A stretch of DNA of 64,000 nt. Source: CAVIQK01 sp963644945 (GTDB lineage Bacteria > Bacillota > Clostridia > Christensenellales > DTU072). Shown in pieces: positions 52,551 to 61,543 of the stretch. The notes below the pieces were generated by a model. It saw only the letters and a list, made by a program, of their open reading frames with translations, was not told the DNA's origin and ran no database searches. Both the position numbers and the translations under genes were made by a program. The stretch's first letter is position 1, and each line of letters opens with the position of its first letter. The stretch is taken from contig CAVIQK010000009.1 of the NCBI GenBank assembly GCA_963644945.1, forward strand, positions 1 through 64,000, given 5' to 3'.

Positions 52551-53958
52551 TGTACTTTTTGATTGTTTCCATTTCGTATTTTATGGGGAATATTAATACT
52601 TCTCCTGCCGTAACGTCTAGGCGGATACAAAATCTGTTGTAGGGGAGATTGACGATAAGTTCTCTTTCTTGCATGCTACCTTTGATTTTGAAGGAGATTT
52701 CGGCTGTATCGGTCGATACGGTGAGAGTGACATCGGCGGTTGACTTAACAAATATCCGTCTTAGTATGTGGGTGCCGCTAGTTAGGACATGAACGTTGGG
52801 GGTGAGATAGGTGCCCTTTATATATTGGTCGCCTATATGGGGGTAGCGAGACTCCGACAAGGTCATTATTCTATATGAATGGTTTTGGTAGGACACTAGG
52901 GACAAGGCGACTTTGGGGGAGGATGTAAGGGAGGACGGGAATATTTGGTGGAAGGTTGCTCCCCTAAATATGTCGATATATTTTTCCCTAGGGGAATAGA
53001 CGACGAAACCGTCTTGTTTGTCGTGCTTTGTTCTATCTAATATTCCTTCTATCTCGCCAAGGACGGTGCATGATATAAAATATTTGTCCGCTGCCGAAAA
53101 GCATTCTACCGGTGAGGTAAGGTCTATCAAGGGAAAAACTTCTCTTAGGACTCTCACTCCGTCATAGCCGTCAAATTTGATAAAGCCTGCGGTGGTCATA
53201 AAATAGAGGTCGCCTCTTACTATTCTTGCTGTGTTTTTTTGCGTGATGCCGAAAAAGGTGAAGGCTTTTTCTACTTCTTGCCTACCTACTTCTACTTTGG
53301 CAATGCCTTCGGTCATTAGGACGAAAAGAGTATCATGTAGGGTAAACAATGAGATGGCTTGTCCTAATTTTGTAGGGAGTTTTATGGTGGTAGCGGAGTC
53401 TTTGAGATCGGAGGGGGTGGGGGACGTGGTGAGATAGACTTCGGTCAACCCTAAAAATACGTGGGTTTTGTCGTGGTAGGCATGGTCTATTGTGGGGGGT
53501 GCGGTCATTTTTTCTACACTTGTAGGGGTGAAATAGATGAGATCTCCGCCGTCTACCAAAATATAATTTTCGGTGTAGGTGTCAAAATAGGGGTAGCCTT
53601 GTACGGAAGTGTCGGGGCTTGCCTTGATGCCGGTGTTGGAGTAGGTAGCGTCTAGGAGATTAAGGAGCCATATTTGTCCTTTTAGGGCGGTGGAGCCACA
53701 TAAGATTATGAGTTTTTCGGTTTTGGGGTTTTCGGATGTCCAAAGCCATGTTTTGATCGGGGCAAACATGGATAAGCCCGAAAGCGTGCCGACGGTGATG
53801 TCGTCTAGTCCGTAGGCGCCGTTTATCGACGTGTCTCTCGGGAAAAGGTTGTAGAAGTACGGGGAACCGTTGCTCATTATGTCGGGGTTGCCCGATGCCA
53901 AAATGCCGTCAAATTTTCCTTTGCATGTGTAGGTGTCGGTTTTGATGAATTCGGTCAT
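52522..53958 (-). CDS. Phage tail-hub/nozzle protein, P22 gp10-like by position and size
   Basis: 478 residues, rich in beta-strand patterns of about 45-60 residues, consistent with a propeller-like fold. P22 gp10, the packaged-DNA stabilisation nozzle, is 472 residues and lies at the same place after coat and gp4. I do not see a diagnostic motif, so the call rests on order, size and fold impression. It overlaps the adaptor gene by 4 bases (ATGA); AAGGA lies upstream. Confidence 0.55.
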   Translation of the reverse strand: MTEFIKTDTYTCKGKFDGILASGNPDIMSNGSPYFYNLFPRDTSINGAYGLDDITVGTLSGLSMFAPIKTWLWTSENPKTEKLIILCGSTALKGQIWLLNLLDATYSNTGIKASPDTSVQGYPYFDTYTENYILVDGGDLIYFTPTSVEKMTAPPTIDHAYHDKTHVFLGLTEVYLTTSPTPSDLKDSATTIKLPTKLGQAISLFTLHDTLFVLMTEGIAKVEVGRQEVEKAFTFFGITQKNTARIVRGDLYFMTTAGFIKFDGYDGVRVLREVFPLIDLTSPVECFSAADKYFISCTVLGEIEGILDRTKHDKQDGFVVYSPREKYIDIFRGATFHQIFPSSLTSSPKVALSLVSYQNHSYRIMTLSESRYPHIGDQYIKGTYLTPNVHVLTSGTHILRRIFVKSTADVTLTVSTDTAEISFKIKGSMQERELIVNLPYNRFCIRLDVTAGEVLIFPIKYEMETIKKYNAEQRRSQI

Positions 53959-54494
53959 ATAAATTGTTTTCCTTTTATGATGCCTGCAGGCGTGGGGGTG
54001 GTGGGGAATAGGTCTTGGACGACGCTCGCGAATATCGATTGGTAATAGGTGCCTTCGGTCGTTAGGCCTTTTCCGAAGTAGTATCTTGCTAGGACGGCAG
54101 ATTCGAGGACTTTCGGGGTGAGAACTCGGGGGAAGGGTAGCGGGGCGGTTTTGGACGATGGGATCTCGGGGTAGGTAAGGACGGTCAAATCTGCCGATCC
54201 TTCGATTTTTGCCGTCAAGATGTCGCCTTCGATTGTGGTGGGGTATCTAGTGCCGTTTTTTCGTAGGGAAAGGACTCTTTTTATCGGGGTATTAAGGGAG
54301 GTCAAATCAAATTTTCCGTCCGTAAGTTCTATGGGGAAAGTGGCTTTTGATACAATGTATTTAAGTGCCACATCTTCGAGAGTGGATCGCACTACCGAGT
54401 CAATGTAGGTGTCTTGGGTGGTGTCGGTGAGGATGCCGTCGGATGAATTGAATATCGTGGTTTTGACTTGGTCGATTAGGTCTTTTATGGTCAT
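53955..54494 (-). CDS. Phage head-to-tail adaptor, P22 gp4-like
   Basis: 179 residues from ATG 54494 (MTIKDLIDQVKTTIFN, AAAGGAG upstream). The helical N-terminus (VRSTLEDVALKYI) and a beta middle resemble gp4-type head completion proteins, which attach under the portal. P22 gp4 is 166 residues. Assigned mainly from its place between the coat and gp10-like genes. Confidence 0.55.
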   Translation of the reverse strand: MTIKDLIDQVKTTIFNSSDGILTDTTQDTYIDSVVRSTLEDVALKYIVSKATFPIELTDGKFDLTSLNTPIKRVLSLRKNGTRYPTTIEGDILTAKIEGSADLTVLTYPEIPSSKTAPLPFPRVLTPKVLESAVLARYYFGKGLTTEGTYYQSIFASVVQDLFPTTPTPAGIIKGKQFI

Positions 54495-54504
54495 GATGCT
54501 CCTT

Positions 54505-54843
54505 TTATTGCCCCTCAAAAGAGGGGCAACTTGTGTAAGTCGACAGGGCTTGGTCAACGGCTTCGTATAACTTCTCTTCCGTATTTTTGCTTTGTTCCGC
54601 AATAAGTCTTTGGTTTTCTTGGTCTATTTCTTTTATTAGGCGGTCGAGGTTTTGGACTCGGGTTTTTAGGGTGTAGGTCAAGGCTCGTTGGTCAAGGGTT
54701 TTGTACGGAAAAGTCAAAATGTAGGTCGGGCGAAGTCTTTTGGTGTGGAGGCTGTACTCTCCCCCTCTATATTCGATGAAATAGTCGGGGGAGATTGACT
54801 TTATGCGATTTGCAATATTATATAAGTCGTGTTTTACTTCCAT
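54505..54843 (-). CDS. Phage cassette protein of unknown function
   Basis: 112 residues from ATG 54843, which shares a base with the coat stop codon. A basic first half (FIEYRGGEYSLHTKRLRPTY) is followed by a coiled coil at about 55-100 (VQNLDRLIKEIDQENQRLI). I do not recognise the family. Its tight coupling to the coat gene suggests a head accessory role. Confidence 0.6.
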   Translation of the reverse strand: MEVKHDLYNIANRIKSISPDYFIEYRGGEYSLHTKRLRPTYILTFPYKTLDQRALTYTLKTRVQNLDRLIKEIDQENQRLIAEQSKNTEEKLYEAVDQALSTYTSCPSFEGQ

Positions 54844-56012
54844 TATTGCGTGATGCCTGTGAACTTCTGTTGGGCGCAACCTTTGGTGCAGATAAGGTTG
54901 GCATATTTGACTAGCGTTGCCGAATAGGCGGCTTTGTTGGGGATCTGGTGGAGTACGGAGCCGTTGACTCCGCCTTCGATCCAATCCCAGTCGTTGAGGG
55001 AGCAGAGTTTGAAGTCTTGGGTGTTGAGAATCATCATTTCGCCGACTCCTACGAATCTGCTTGCGACGACGGGAACGCCCGAAAACGAGAGTGCTTTGAA
55101 GCCTCCGTCTAGGTTGAGATAGTCAACGTTGGTGCCTTTTTCGGCTATTAGACGGTGGTAAATCTTGCGAACGTCGTAGGAACACATGACGAGGTCGGGG
55201 TGGGTGCCGGATAAGATTTCGGAGCGATCGAAGGCGTCTTGGATGGCATCGAGAGTCAAGGTGGAAAGGGTGGTTTTGGTGCCTTTTATTTGGGGGTAGG
55301 CGGCGTTGTTCACTCCGTAGGTCGTGGTTTCCGTAGGGTCGAAAATGTAATTTATGCCGTTGATTTCGTTGTTGTAGTTGCCTGGGATGAATAGGGCGGT
55401 GTCAACGTCTGCCGTCAAGGTTTTGGACAACGTGACTAACTTGTTTTCGTAGTCGATTTTGGTGATGACCGCTTGGTCGGTGATGTCGCCGGAATAGCCG
55501 AGAGATCCTCTCTTCATGGCGACGACGTTCATGCCGATTTGGAGGCGATCGACGGTGTCTAGGGTGTATTTGGGGGCTTTGGTGATGTCTTTTATGATTG
55601 CCATGATGCCGTAGGGCGTGCCGATAAGCGCTCTTTCGAAGTGGTATTTTGCACTCTGCAAAAGGGAATTCATCTCCACTCCTATTGCCGAAACCATGGC
55701 GGAGGAGCCGAGTTCGGATGCCCTTAAAATTTTATCCGATATTTCGGCTTTGCCGTAGATGTTGCGAAGGGGGGCGGTGAGTGTCATGTAGGGGCGATCG
55801 CTATATTCCGGTATGGTCGCATCTTCGCTCGTCATGTAAACGTTGCTGTTGAATTTGAGGGGGACGGTGCATTGGATTTCTTTGCCGACGATTTCTTCGT
55901 TGCCTTTCTTGATCATGGAAAGGAAGGGGGATGTCGTCTTTTCGATTTGGGCGGTAAGGGCGTCACGATATACGGTGCGAAGTAGTGCATCTGCATTGGT
56001 AAGATTGAGCAT
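54843..56012 (-). CDS. Phage major capsid protein
   Basis: 389 residues. A helical N-terminus (LRTVYRDALTAQIEKTTSPFLSMI) and central segments such as GKAEISDKILRASELG, SAKYHFERALIG, and the late GVPVVASRFVGVGEMMILN are typical of HK97-fold coat proteins of the P22/N4-gp5-like groups. AAGGAG precedes the ATG. The preceding gene looks like scaffold and the one before that is portal, so the identity is well supported by order. Confidence 0.8.
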   Translation of the reverse strand: MLNLTNADALLRTVYRDALTAQIEKTTSPFLSMIKKGNEEIVGKEIQCTVPLKFNSNVYMTSEDATIPEYSDRPYMTLTAPLRNIYGKAEISDKILRASELGSSAMVSAIGVEMNSLLQSAKYHFERALIGTPYGIMAIIKDITKAPKYTLDTVDRLQIGMNVVAMKRGSLGYSGDITDQAVITKIDYENKLVTLSKTLTADVDTALFIPGNYNNEINGINYIFDPTETTTYGVNNAAYPQIKGTKTTLSTLTLDAIQDAFDRSEILSGTHPDLVMCSYDVRKIYHRLIAEKGTNVDYLNLDGGFKALSFSGVPVVASRFVGVGEMMILNTQDFKLCSLNDWDWIEGGVNGSVLHQIPNKAAYSATLVKYANLICTKGCAQQKFTGITQ

Positions 56013-56013
56013 T

Positions 56014-56616
56014 TTATTCTCCTTGTGATTTTAGAAATTCTTGTGCCATGAGCCTTGCTTCTTCTAGGTCGGTGGCACGTTTTTTGGGTGTCAGCAATGT
56101 TTCTCCGCCTGATGACATTATCTTGGTTTTTGGGTGCGGGACGGAATCTAAAAGGGTGGTGATCAAAGACTTTTTTAGTGCGTCATTTTCCATGACTGCC
56201 GATATTATAAAATCGGGATCCTTGGCATATTGGGCTGTGGTCTTGTAGCGATTTTTGATGACTTCATTGAGAGAAGATTCGAGTTTTTCGGAAAACGGAA
56301 CTTCCAAGGGAGATTCTTTTGCAAGAGAAATCGACTCTTCGACTTCGTCCGCTAAATCTATATACTTTTCTTTGAATAATTTTAAGTCGTTTTCTTCGTC
56401 TTTTTTTTGGCTCTCGTTTTGAAGCATGTTTTCTACTTCTTTTAGGCGCTGACTTTTTTTGGTGAACTCCTTTTCTAAACTTTCGTATGCTTGAAGGAGG
56501 TCTTCTACGGAATTAAACTTTCCGAATCCTTTTTTGGCATTTTCGGGAGCCTTAACGCCAACATCTTGGGTATTGTCGGTAGGGCTTACGGTGCTAATAT
56601 CAGGTTGTTTCGTCAT
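56014..56616 (-). CDS. Phage scaffolding protein
   Basis: 200 residues, charged and helical, with a coiled coil at about 40-90 (DLLQAYESLEKEFTKKSQRL, EVENMLQNES) and a short basic C-terminal segment (TPKKRATDLEEARLMAQEF). This composition and its location directly before the coat gene are typical of scaffolds. P22 gp8 is 303 residues, so this is shorter. It overlaps the portal gene by 17 bases and has AAGGAG upstream. Confidence 0.75.
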   Translation of the reverse strand: MTKQPDISTVSPTDNTQDVGVKAPENAKKGFGKFNSVEDLLQAYESLEKEFTKKSQRLKEVENMLQNESQKKDEENDLKLFKEKYIDLADEVEESISLAKESPLEVPFSEKLESSLNEVIKNRYKTTAQYAKDPDFIISAVMENDALKKSLITTLLDSVPHPKTKIMSSGGETLLTPKKRATDLEEARLMAQEFLKSQGE

Positions 56617-58456
56617 GTTGTTTCTCCTTTTTTAGTAAGGTTTTGTGCATCTCGACATGGTCTTCTATACGGTGAAGAGTGTCGGGAGAGATGGTGTTTT
56701 CCATGCTGATGCCGTAGCGAATATGGGCATCGATATGGACTTGGTGGTCGTCTAGAGGGGAGACGGGTTGGGGGGTGGTACGTAGTTTTTCGTTCTCTTT
56801 TTTGGCTTTTTCTCGGTGGATTTCTTCCATAGATTTTAGTTGTTGCCAAGTGCCGAAACCTAGGGCTTCGAGAATCTTTTGTTTGTGCTGTTCGGTGATG
56901 GTGCCGTCGTCTTCGGTCATGAGTCCTAGTTTTACTATTTCCATTACCATGTTGCGTTTTGCAGAGATCGAGGTTTCGGCTCCGTCGGTGGAAAATACTA
57001 GGTCGTCGGAGGTGAGATCGTCGCCCGAAAAAGTCAGTGCTTCGTAGGGGGTGGTGCTACCTGCCACTCTTATTGTGCGATTGAAGGTCGCAAATTGGCG
57101 GTAGAGTCTTATGACATGTTCGAGTGTCTTTTTGACGGCATCTTTTAGGTGGACGACGGAGATGTTGATACGGGCTTCGTCTTGCTCTAAAAGAAGGTTG
57201 ATAGCAGTACCCGACAAATTGACGTCGAGAAGATCTTTTTGCGACATGAAATCGGATATTCCGGAGATTGCAGAAAATTCTTTTTCAAGGCTCTCTTCTT
57301 CTTTGAAAAATTCTTCGGGAAGGCTTCCGTAAGTGACGACTTGCGGGGGATTGGCGCCTTGCCTATACACTATTATTTTGCCGGGGGCTAGTCCTTCTTC
57401 TTCCAAATCGTCGGTGTTGACGGAGCCTGATTCGACGGTCATGATACCGGACGATATGCGATTGAGAAATTCGTGTTTTCGATTTTTGACGGCATTGTAG
57501 GCTCTTTGGACGGGAATTAGACGGTCGATAATCGAGGTGCCGAAAAACGAGGCGGGATTTTTTAGGGATATTTGTTTGACGAAAGGGAAGGTCCTTTTGC
57601 CGTCGATGCCGTTGATGTACGGTAGGGGGCCGTCAAATACGAGGTGGCTACCTACGACAATTGTTAGTCTGCCGTCGGGATCGTCTTCGGTGGGGCAGGT
57701 ATATCTTTCGATGACGACTGCGTGATCTTTTTTGGCGTTTTGCCCTATTCTTCCCGAAACGGCTCCGTAAAAACGGCTGTTGTCGGTCGTGCCGACGTCG
57801 GAGTCTAGTACGGTAAGGTCTTCGCTTTCTACCTTGATTCCGTACATTTTTTCGATTTCTCGGACGGGGTAGGCCCTAGCATGTATTACCGAGGTCAATT
57901 CGTCAAAATCGTGGGCGGTTAGGGTGTCGGGGTAGATTTCGTATGGGGGACAGACGGTGATTTCGACGTCGCCTTCATAGACTTTAGTGTCGTTGAAAGT
58001 GCCTAAAAGTCTTCCTTTGGTGTCGTTCCAACCTATTTTGTAAAATGCCGTACCCATGATTTCGGAGTAGAAAATCGCATCCGATACGAGTTGTTCGAAA
58101 TGGGTGTTGTCTTTGACGGCGGTCAACAGTTTTGTGCAAAAATCGGCATTAGACTGCTGTTTTTCGTCAAGGTTTTGAGGTCTTACGGTGACGGTGGTGT
58201 CTACTCTCGTCAGTTTACTTATTCTTGACTCGACGAGGGGCGCTATGCGATTGAAAACTTCTCGCCTTTGCCAATAGTAACGTCTGCCGTAGTCTTCGAC
58301 GGAACCTGACGGGGTGACGGTGGCGTATTGATTGCCTATGTAAAAATTGCTCGCAAGTAGCCATAAGGAATCTAGATTGCTACGTTCTTTTCGTCTTTCT
58401 TTGAAGTCGTCTTGGACTTCTTTTACTAGTTTTTGGGGATCTTTTTCCTGAGTCAT
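56600..58456 (-). CDS. Phage portal protein, P22-like
   Basis: 618 residues. Segments such as LWLLASNFYIGNQYATVTPS, WQRREVFNRIAPLVESRISK, FYSEIMGTAFYKIGWN, TAFYK, SFFGTSIIDRLIPVQRAYNA and the long C-terminal helical region are characteristic of podovirus portals of the P22 gp1 type. It forms the dodecameric DNA entry ring. It overlaps the first cassette gene by 4 bases. No terminase gene lies upstream, which is unusual because terminase nearly always precedes portal. Confidence 0.85.
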   Translation of the reverse strand: MTQEKDPQKLVKEVQDDFKERRKERSNLDSLWLLASNFYIGNQYATVTPSGSVEDYGRRYYWQRREVFNRIAPLVESRISKLTRVDTTVTVRPQNLDEKQQSNADFCTKLLTAVKDNTHFEQLVSDAIFYSEIMGTAFYKIGWNDTKGRLLGTFNDTKVYEGDVEITVCPPYEIYPDTLTAHDFDELTSVIHARAYPVREIEKMYGIKVESEDLTVLDSDVGTTDNSRFYGAVSGRIGQNAKKDHAVVIERYTCPTEDDPDGRLTIVVGSHLVFDGPLPYINGIDGKRTFPFVKQISLKNPASFFGTSIIDRLIPVQRAYNAVKNRKHEFLNRISSGIMTVESGSVNTDDLEEEGLAPGKIIVYRQGANPPQVVTYGSLPEEFFKEEESLEKEFSAISGISDFMSQKDLLDVNLSGTAINLLLEQDEARINISVVHLKDAVKKTLEHVIRLYRQFATFNRTIRVAGSTTPYEALTFSGDDLTSDDLVFSTDGAETSISAKRNMVMEIVKLGLMTEDDGTITEQHKQKILEALGFGTWQQLKSMEEIHREKAKKENEKLRTTPQPVSPLDDHQVHIDAHIRYGISMENTISPDTLHRIEDHVEMHKTLLKKEKQHDETT

Positions 58457-58749
58457 TTTATCTCCTTGTCGGTCAATGTTTTATAGACTTCTTTTATGTG
58501 GGCGAAAACTTCTTGACTCTTTTCGTAAAGTTGCTTTTCCGTTAGGCTCGAAAGGTCCAAATCGTCCTTTTCCATGTCGAGATATGTTTTTAGGGCGGTG
58601 GTGTCCGGCGGATAGTATTTGGTGACGACTTTTTCTTTTACTATCTTCTTCTCGCCGGTGTCGTCTATTTGATATTCTCTGGTGGTTTCGTCTTCTTTGT
58701 AGCCTTTGGCCTTTTGCAAAAGTGTGGATAAAAAATCCGTATTGTCCAT
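58453..58749 (-). CDS. Phage cassette protein of unknown function, first gene
   Basis: 98 residues from ATG 58749 (GGGAG 5 bases upstream). A charged helical protein (FLSTLLQKAKGYKEDETTRE, then EKKIVKEKVVTKYYPPDTTA) ending in another helix. It occupies the position where a small terminase would be expected but shows no HTH or terminase feature that I can see. Unknown. Confidence 0.6.
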   Translation of the reverse strand: MDNTDFLSTLLQKAKGYKEDETTREYQIDDTGEKKIVKEKVVTKYYPPDTTALKTYLDMEKDDLDLSSLTEKQLYEKSQEVFAHIKEVYKTLTDKEIK

Positions 58750-58764
58750 ATTTTCTCCCAATAA

Positions 58765-58792
58765 AAAAGAACGCTTTTCGGGGCGTCCTTTG
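58765..58792 (-). terminator. Terminator hairpin inside the phage-cassette leader
   Basis: AAGGACGC, an 8-base loop, GCGTTCTT then TTTT. It lies downstream of a consensus-like promoter and directly before the first cassette Shine-Dalgarno sequence; it could also end the aminotransferase transcript. Confidence 0.8.
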
Positions 58793-58803
58793 TCTTCAGG
58801 TGC

Positions 58804-58831
58804 ATAATAACATCGAAAATTTAGTTGTCAA
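58804..58831 (-). promoter_or_regulatory. Promoter of the phage-like cassette
   Basis: TTGACA (58831-58826), 16-bp spacer, TATTAT (58809-58804), between the aminotransferase stop and the hairpin. It is the only promoter here with a 16-bp spacer. Confidence 0.7.
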
Positions 58832-58852
58832 GATGTTTGTGAAATAGAAATT

Positions 58853-60034
58853 TTATTTTTTGTGATTTTTTATAAATCGCTTGATTCTTTCGATGGCTTT
58901 TTCGAGAGTTTCCATCGAATAGGCATAGGATACTCTAATGTAGTCTTTGCCACATTTGCCGAAACCTATTCCCGGAACAACTGCCACTCGCTCCTCTTTG
59001 ATGAGGGCTTCGGCAAACTCTTCGCCGTCCATATTTAGGCTTTTGACGGACGGGAAAAGGTAGAAAGCGCCTTCTGCATTGAAACAGTCGAGTCCCATAT
59101 TTTTGAACTCTTTTAGGAGGTATTGCCGTCTTCTGTCGTACTCTGCTACCATACGATGAATTTCGTAAAAGTCGTTGTCGAATCCGTCTTGTAAGGCTTC
59201 TTTGGTGACGTATTGACCGATCGTGCTGGAACACATGGCAACGTATTGGTGTATCTTCAAAATTTGTGAAATTATAGGAAGGGGTGCGGCAACATAACCT
59301 ATTCGCCAACCTGTCATGGCAAACGATTTGGACACTCCGGATATGGTGACGGTACGCTCTTTCATGCCGTCGAGAGTGGCTATGGAGCAGTGGTGTTTTC
59401 CGCCGTAGGTAAGTTCGGCATAGACTTCGTCGGTGATGACGATGAGATTGTTTTCTTTGATGATGGGGATGATTTTTTCGAGGTCTTCTCTTTCCATAAT
59501 CGCTCCCGTCGGGTTGTTGGGGTACGGGAGAAGTAAGACTTTGCTCCTTTTGGTTATGGCTTTTTTAAGAAGGTCGGGAGTCAGTTTGAAGCCGTCTTCG
59601 AGTCGGGTTTCGACTTCGACGGTTTTTCCGCCTGTAAGCACGATGTCGGGGTTGTAGGCGACATACATGGGGGAGGGGACTATGACTTCGTCTCCGTCTT
59701 CGATAAATGCCCTGAGGGCTGTGTCCAAGGCTTCGCTTGTGCCGTTGGTGACAATTATTTCGTCTTCCTTGTAGTCTAGACCGAATTTCTTTGCAAGATA
59801 CCTAGCAATTGTCGTCCGAAGTTCTTTCATGCCTGCATTGGAGGTGTAGCGATTGTTGTTGTTTTCTAGGTGCCTTATGCCTGCTTGTTTGTATTTTTCG
59901 GGCATGTCAAAATCGGGTTCGCCAACTCCTAGAGATATTACGTCGTCATATTCTTCGGCTAGATCAAAATACTTCCGTATACCGGAAAAAGGAAGGGAGA
60001 CTACCCTCTTGGATAAAAGTTTTTCGTAATTCAT
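58853..60034 (-). CDS. Class I/II pyridoxal-phosphate aminotransferase (aspartate type)
   Basis: 393 residues. The PLP-lysine site SGVSKSFAMTGWRIGY is near residue 231; NPTGAIM near 167 and a TDEVYAEL segment near 197 carry cofactor contacts; NGTSEALDTAL near 96 binds phosphate. Fold type I, closest in style to AspC/PatA-like enzymes. Its divergent neighbours TrpB2 and AsnA also act on amino acids, and aspartate would feed AsnA. GGGTGAA is a modest Shine-Dalgarno. Confidence 0.88.
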   Translation of the reverse strand: MNYEKLLSKRVVSLPFSGIRKYFDLAEEYDDVISLGVGEPDFDMPEKYKQAGIRHLENNNNRYTSNAGMKELRTTIARYLAKKFGLDYKEDEIIVTNGTSEALDTALRAFIEDGDEVIVPSPMYVAYNPDIVLTGGKTVEVETRLEDGFKLTPDLLKKAITKRSKVLLLPYPNNPTGAIMEREDLEKIIPIIKENNLIVITDEVYAELTYGGKHHCSIATLDGMKERTVTISGVSKSFAMTGWRIGYVAAPLPIISQILKIHQYVAMCSSTIGQYVTKEALQDGFDNDFYEIHRMVAEYDRRRQYLLKEFKNMGLDCFNAEGAFYLFPSVKSLNMDGEEFAEALIKEERVAVVPGIGFGKCGKDYIRVSYAYSMETLEKAIERIKRFIKNHKK

Positions 60035-60064
60035 AATTTAATTCACCCTATATCTATTTGTTGT

Positions 60065-60093
60065 ATTATATATTATTTCTTGTTGTAAATCAA
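60065..60093 (-). promoter_or_regulatory. Promoter of the aminotransferase gene
   Basis: TTGATT (60093-60088), 17-bp spacer, TATAAT (60070-60065). Confidence 0.7.
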
Positions 60094-60111
60094 CAATTAT
60101 AACGGGAACTG

Positions 60112-60140
60112 TTGCAAATCGTGTTAAATTTTAGTAGAAT
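60112..60140 (+). promoter_or_regulatory. Promoter of the trpB2-asnA operon
   Basis: TTGCAA (60112-60117), 17-bp spacer, TAGAAT (60135-60140), with a leader of about 18 bases containing GGGGA. Confidence 0.7.
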
Positions 60141-60164
60141 TATAAAAAAGTTTTTGGGGAAATT

Positions 60165-61535
60165 ATGATTAAAAACACACCGACTAAAATTTATCTCGAC
60201 GAACGGGAAATTCCGTCGTATTGGCTGAACGTAAATGCGTATCTTACTGAAAAGCACGCACCTTTTCTTGATCCCGTCACTAAAATGCCTATAGGAAAAG
60301 AGGAACTTCAAAAGATTTTTTGTAAAAAACTTGTGGAGCAAGAGTTGGACAATACCAACAAATTTATAGAGATTCCGTCAAAAGTCCTTGATTTCTATGC
60401 AATGTACCGTCCTACTCCTCTTACTAGGGCATATTACCTTGAAGAGGTTTTGGGGACTCCTTGCGAAATTTATTATAAGTTCGAGGGCAACAACACTTCG
60501 GGATCGCATAAATTAAATTCTGCTATTCCGCAAGCATACTACGCCAAAGAAGAAGGAATCACCACTCTTACCACCGAGACGGGTGCGGGACAATGGGGGA
60601 CGGCTCTTGCGATGGCTTGCTCTTTTTATGGGCTAAATCTCAATGTTTTCATGGTAAAAGTGTCTGCCGAACAAAAACCGTTTAGACGTTATCTTATGGA
60701 AACTTACGGTGCAAAAGTTACACCGTCGCCGTCGATGACTACGGAAATTGGCAGACAAATTTTGAGAGATTTTCCTACTACTCCCGGAAGTCTCGGGTGT
60801 GCGGTGTCCGAAGCCGTAGAGATGTCGAGAAGTCTTGAAAACTCAAAATATGTTTTGGGAAGCGTGCTTGACCACGTGGTTTTGCATCAGTCGATAATCG
60901 GACTTGAATGTAAAAAAGCCTTCGAAAAAATCGACAGATATCCCGATGTTATTGTAGGGTGCGCAGGGGGCGGATCTAACCTCGGCGGACTGATTGCGCC
61001 TTTTGTTGCGGATAAAATCGAAGGGGTAAGGAGTCCCGAAATCATTGCGGTAGAACCTGCATCTTGTCCTAGTTTAACTAGGGGAAAATTCGCTTATGAC
61101 TACGGCGATACGGGGAAAATTACTCCCCTTATGAAAATGTACACTTTGGGGTGCGAATATATGCCTGCACCTAATCACGCAGGCGGACTGAGATATCACG
61201 GAATGAACCCTTTGGTTTCCCATTTGTACAATAAAGGGATGCTAAAAGCCCGTAGTGTGCTACAAACGGAAGTTTTTGAAGCAGCGGTCAAGTTCGCTAG
61301 ATGTGAAGGGTGGCTACCTGCTCCGGAGTCGGCGCACGCTATAAAAGTCGCTATTGACGAAGCGGAAAAATGTAAGAAAACGGGGGAGAAAAAAGTCATA
61401 CTTCTCGGTCTTACCGGACGTGGCGACTACGATCTAAAAGCATACAAATTGTATCTTGACGGCACTCTTTCGGACTATGTCCCGACAGATGAAGAGATCT
61501 ATAAATCAACATCTCAACTTAAAGAAAACTACTAG
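60165..61535 (+). CDS. trpB: TrpB2-type tryptophan synthase beta subunit
   Basis: 456 residues, longer than TrpB1 (about 400) and with the TrpB2 N-terminal extension. RPTPLTRAYYLE near residue 86, GSHKLNSA near 115 with the PLP lysine, TETGAGQWGTALA near 140, and the phosphate-binding GCAGGGSNLGG near 265. It joins indole and serine to make tryptophan, or deaminates serine. No trpA or other trp gene is nearby. It is followed after 8 bases by asnA with AGGAG between. Confidence 0.9.
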   Translation: MIKNTPTKIYLDEREIPSYWLNVNAYLTEKHAPFLDPVTKMPIGKEELQKIFCKKLVEQELDNTNKFIEIPSKVLDFYAMYRPTPLTRAYYLEEVLGTPCEIYYKFEGNNTSGSHKLNSAIPQAYYAKEEGITTLTTETGAGQWGTALAMACSFYGLNLNVFMVKVSAEQKPFRRYLMETYGAKVTPSPSMTTEIGRQILRDFPTTPGSLGCAVSEAVEMSRSLENSKYVLGSVLDHVVLHQSIIGLECKKAFEKIDRYPDVIVGCAGGGSNLGGLIAPFVADKIEGVRSPEIIAVEPASCPSLTRGKFAYDYGDTGKITPLMKMYTLGCEYMPAPNHAGGLRYHGMNPLVSHLYNKGMLKARSVLQTEVFEAAVKFARCEGWLPAPESAHAIKVAIDEAEKCKKTGEKKVILLGLTGRGDYDLKAYKLYLDGTLSDYVPTDEEIYKSTSQLKENY

Positions 61536-61543
61536 GAGAAATT

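Noticed and set aside
58453..58749. First cassette gene as a small terminase subunit
   Set aside because: Position fits, but no helix-turn-helix or terminase-like feature is visible in its 98 residues.
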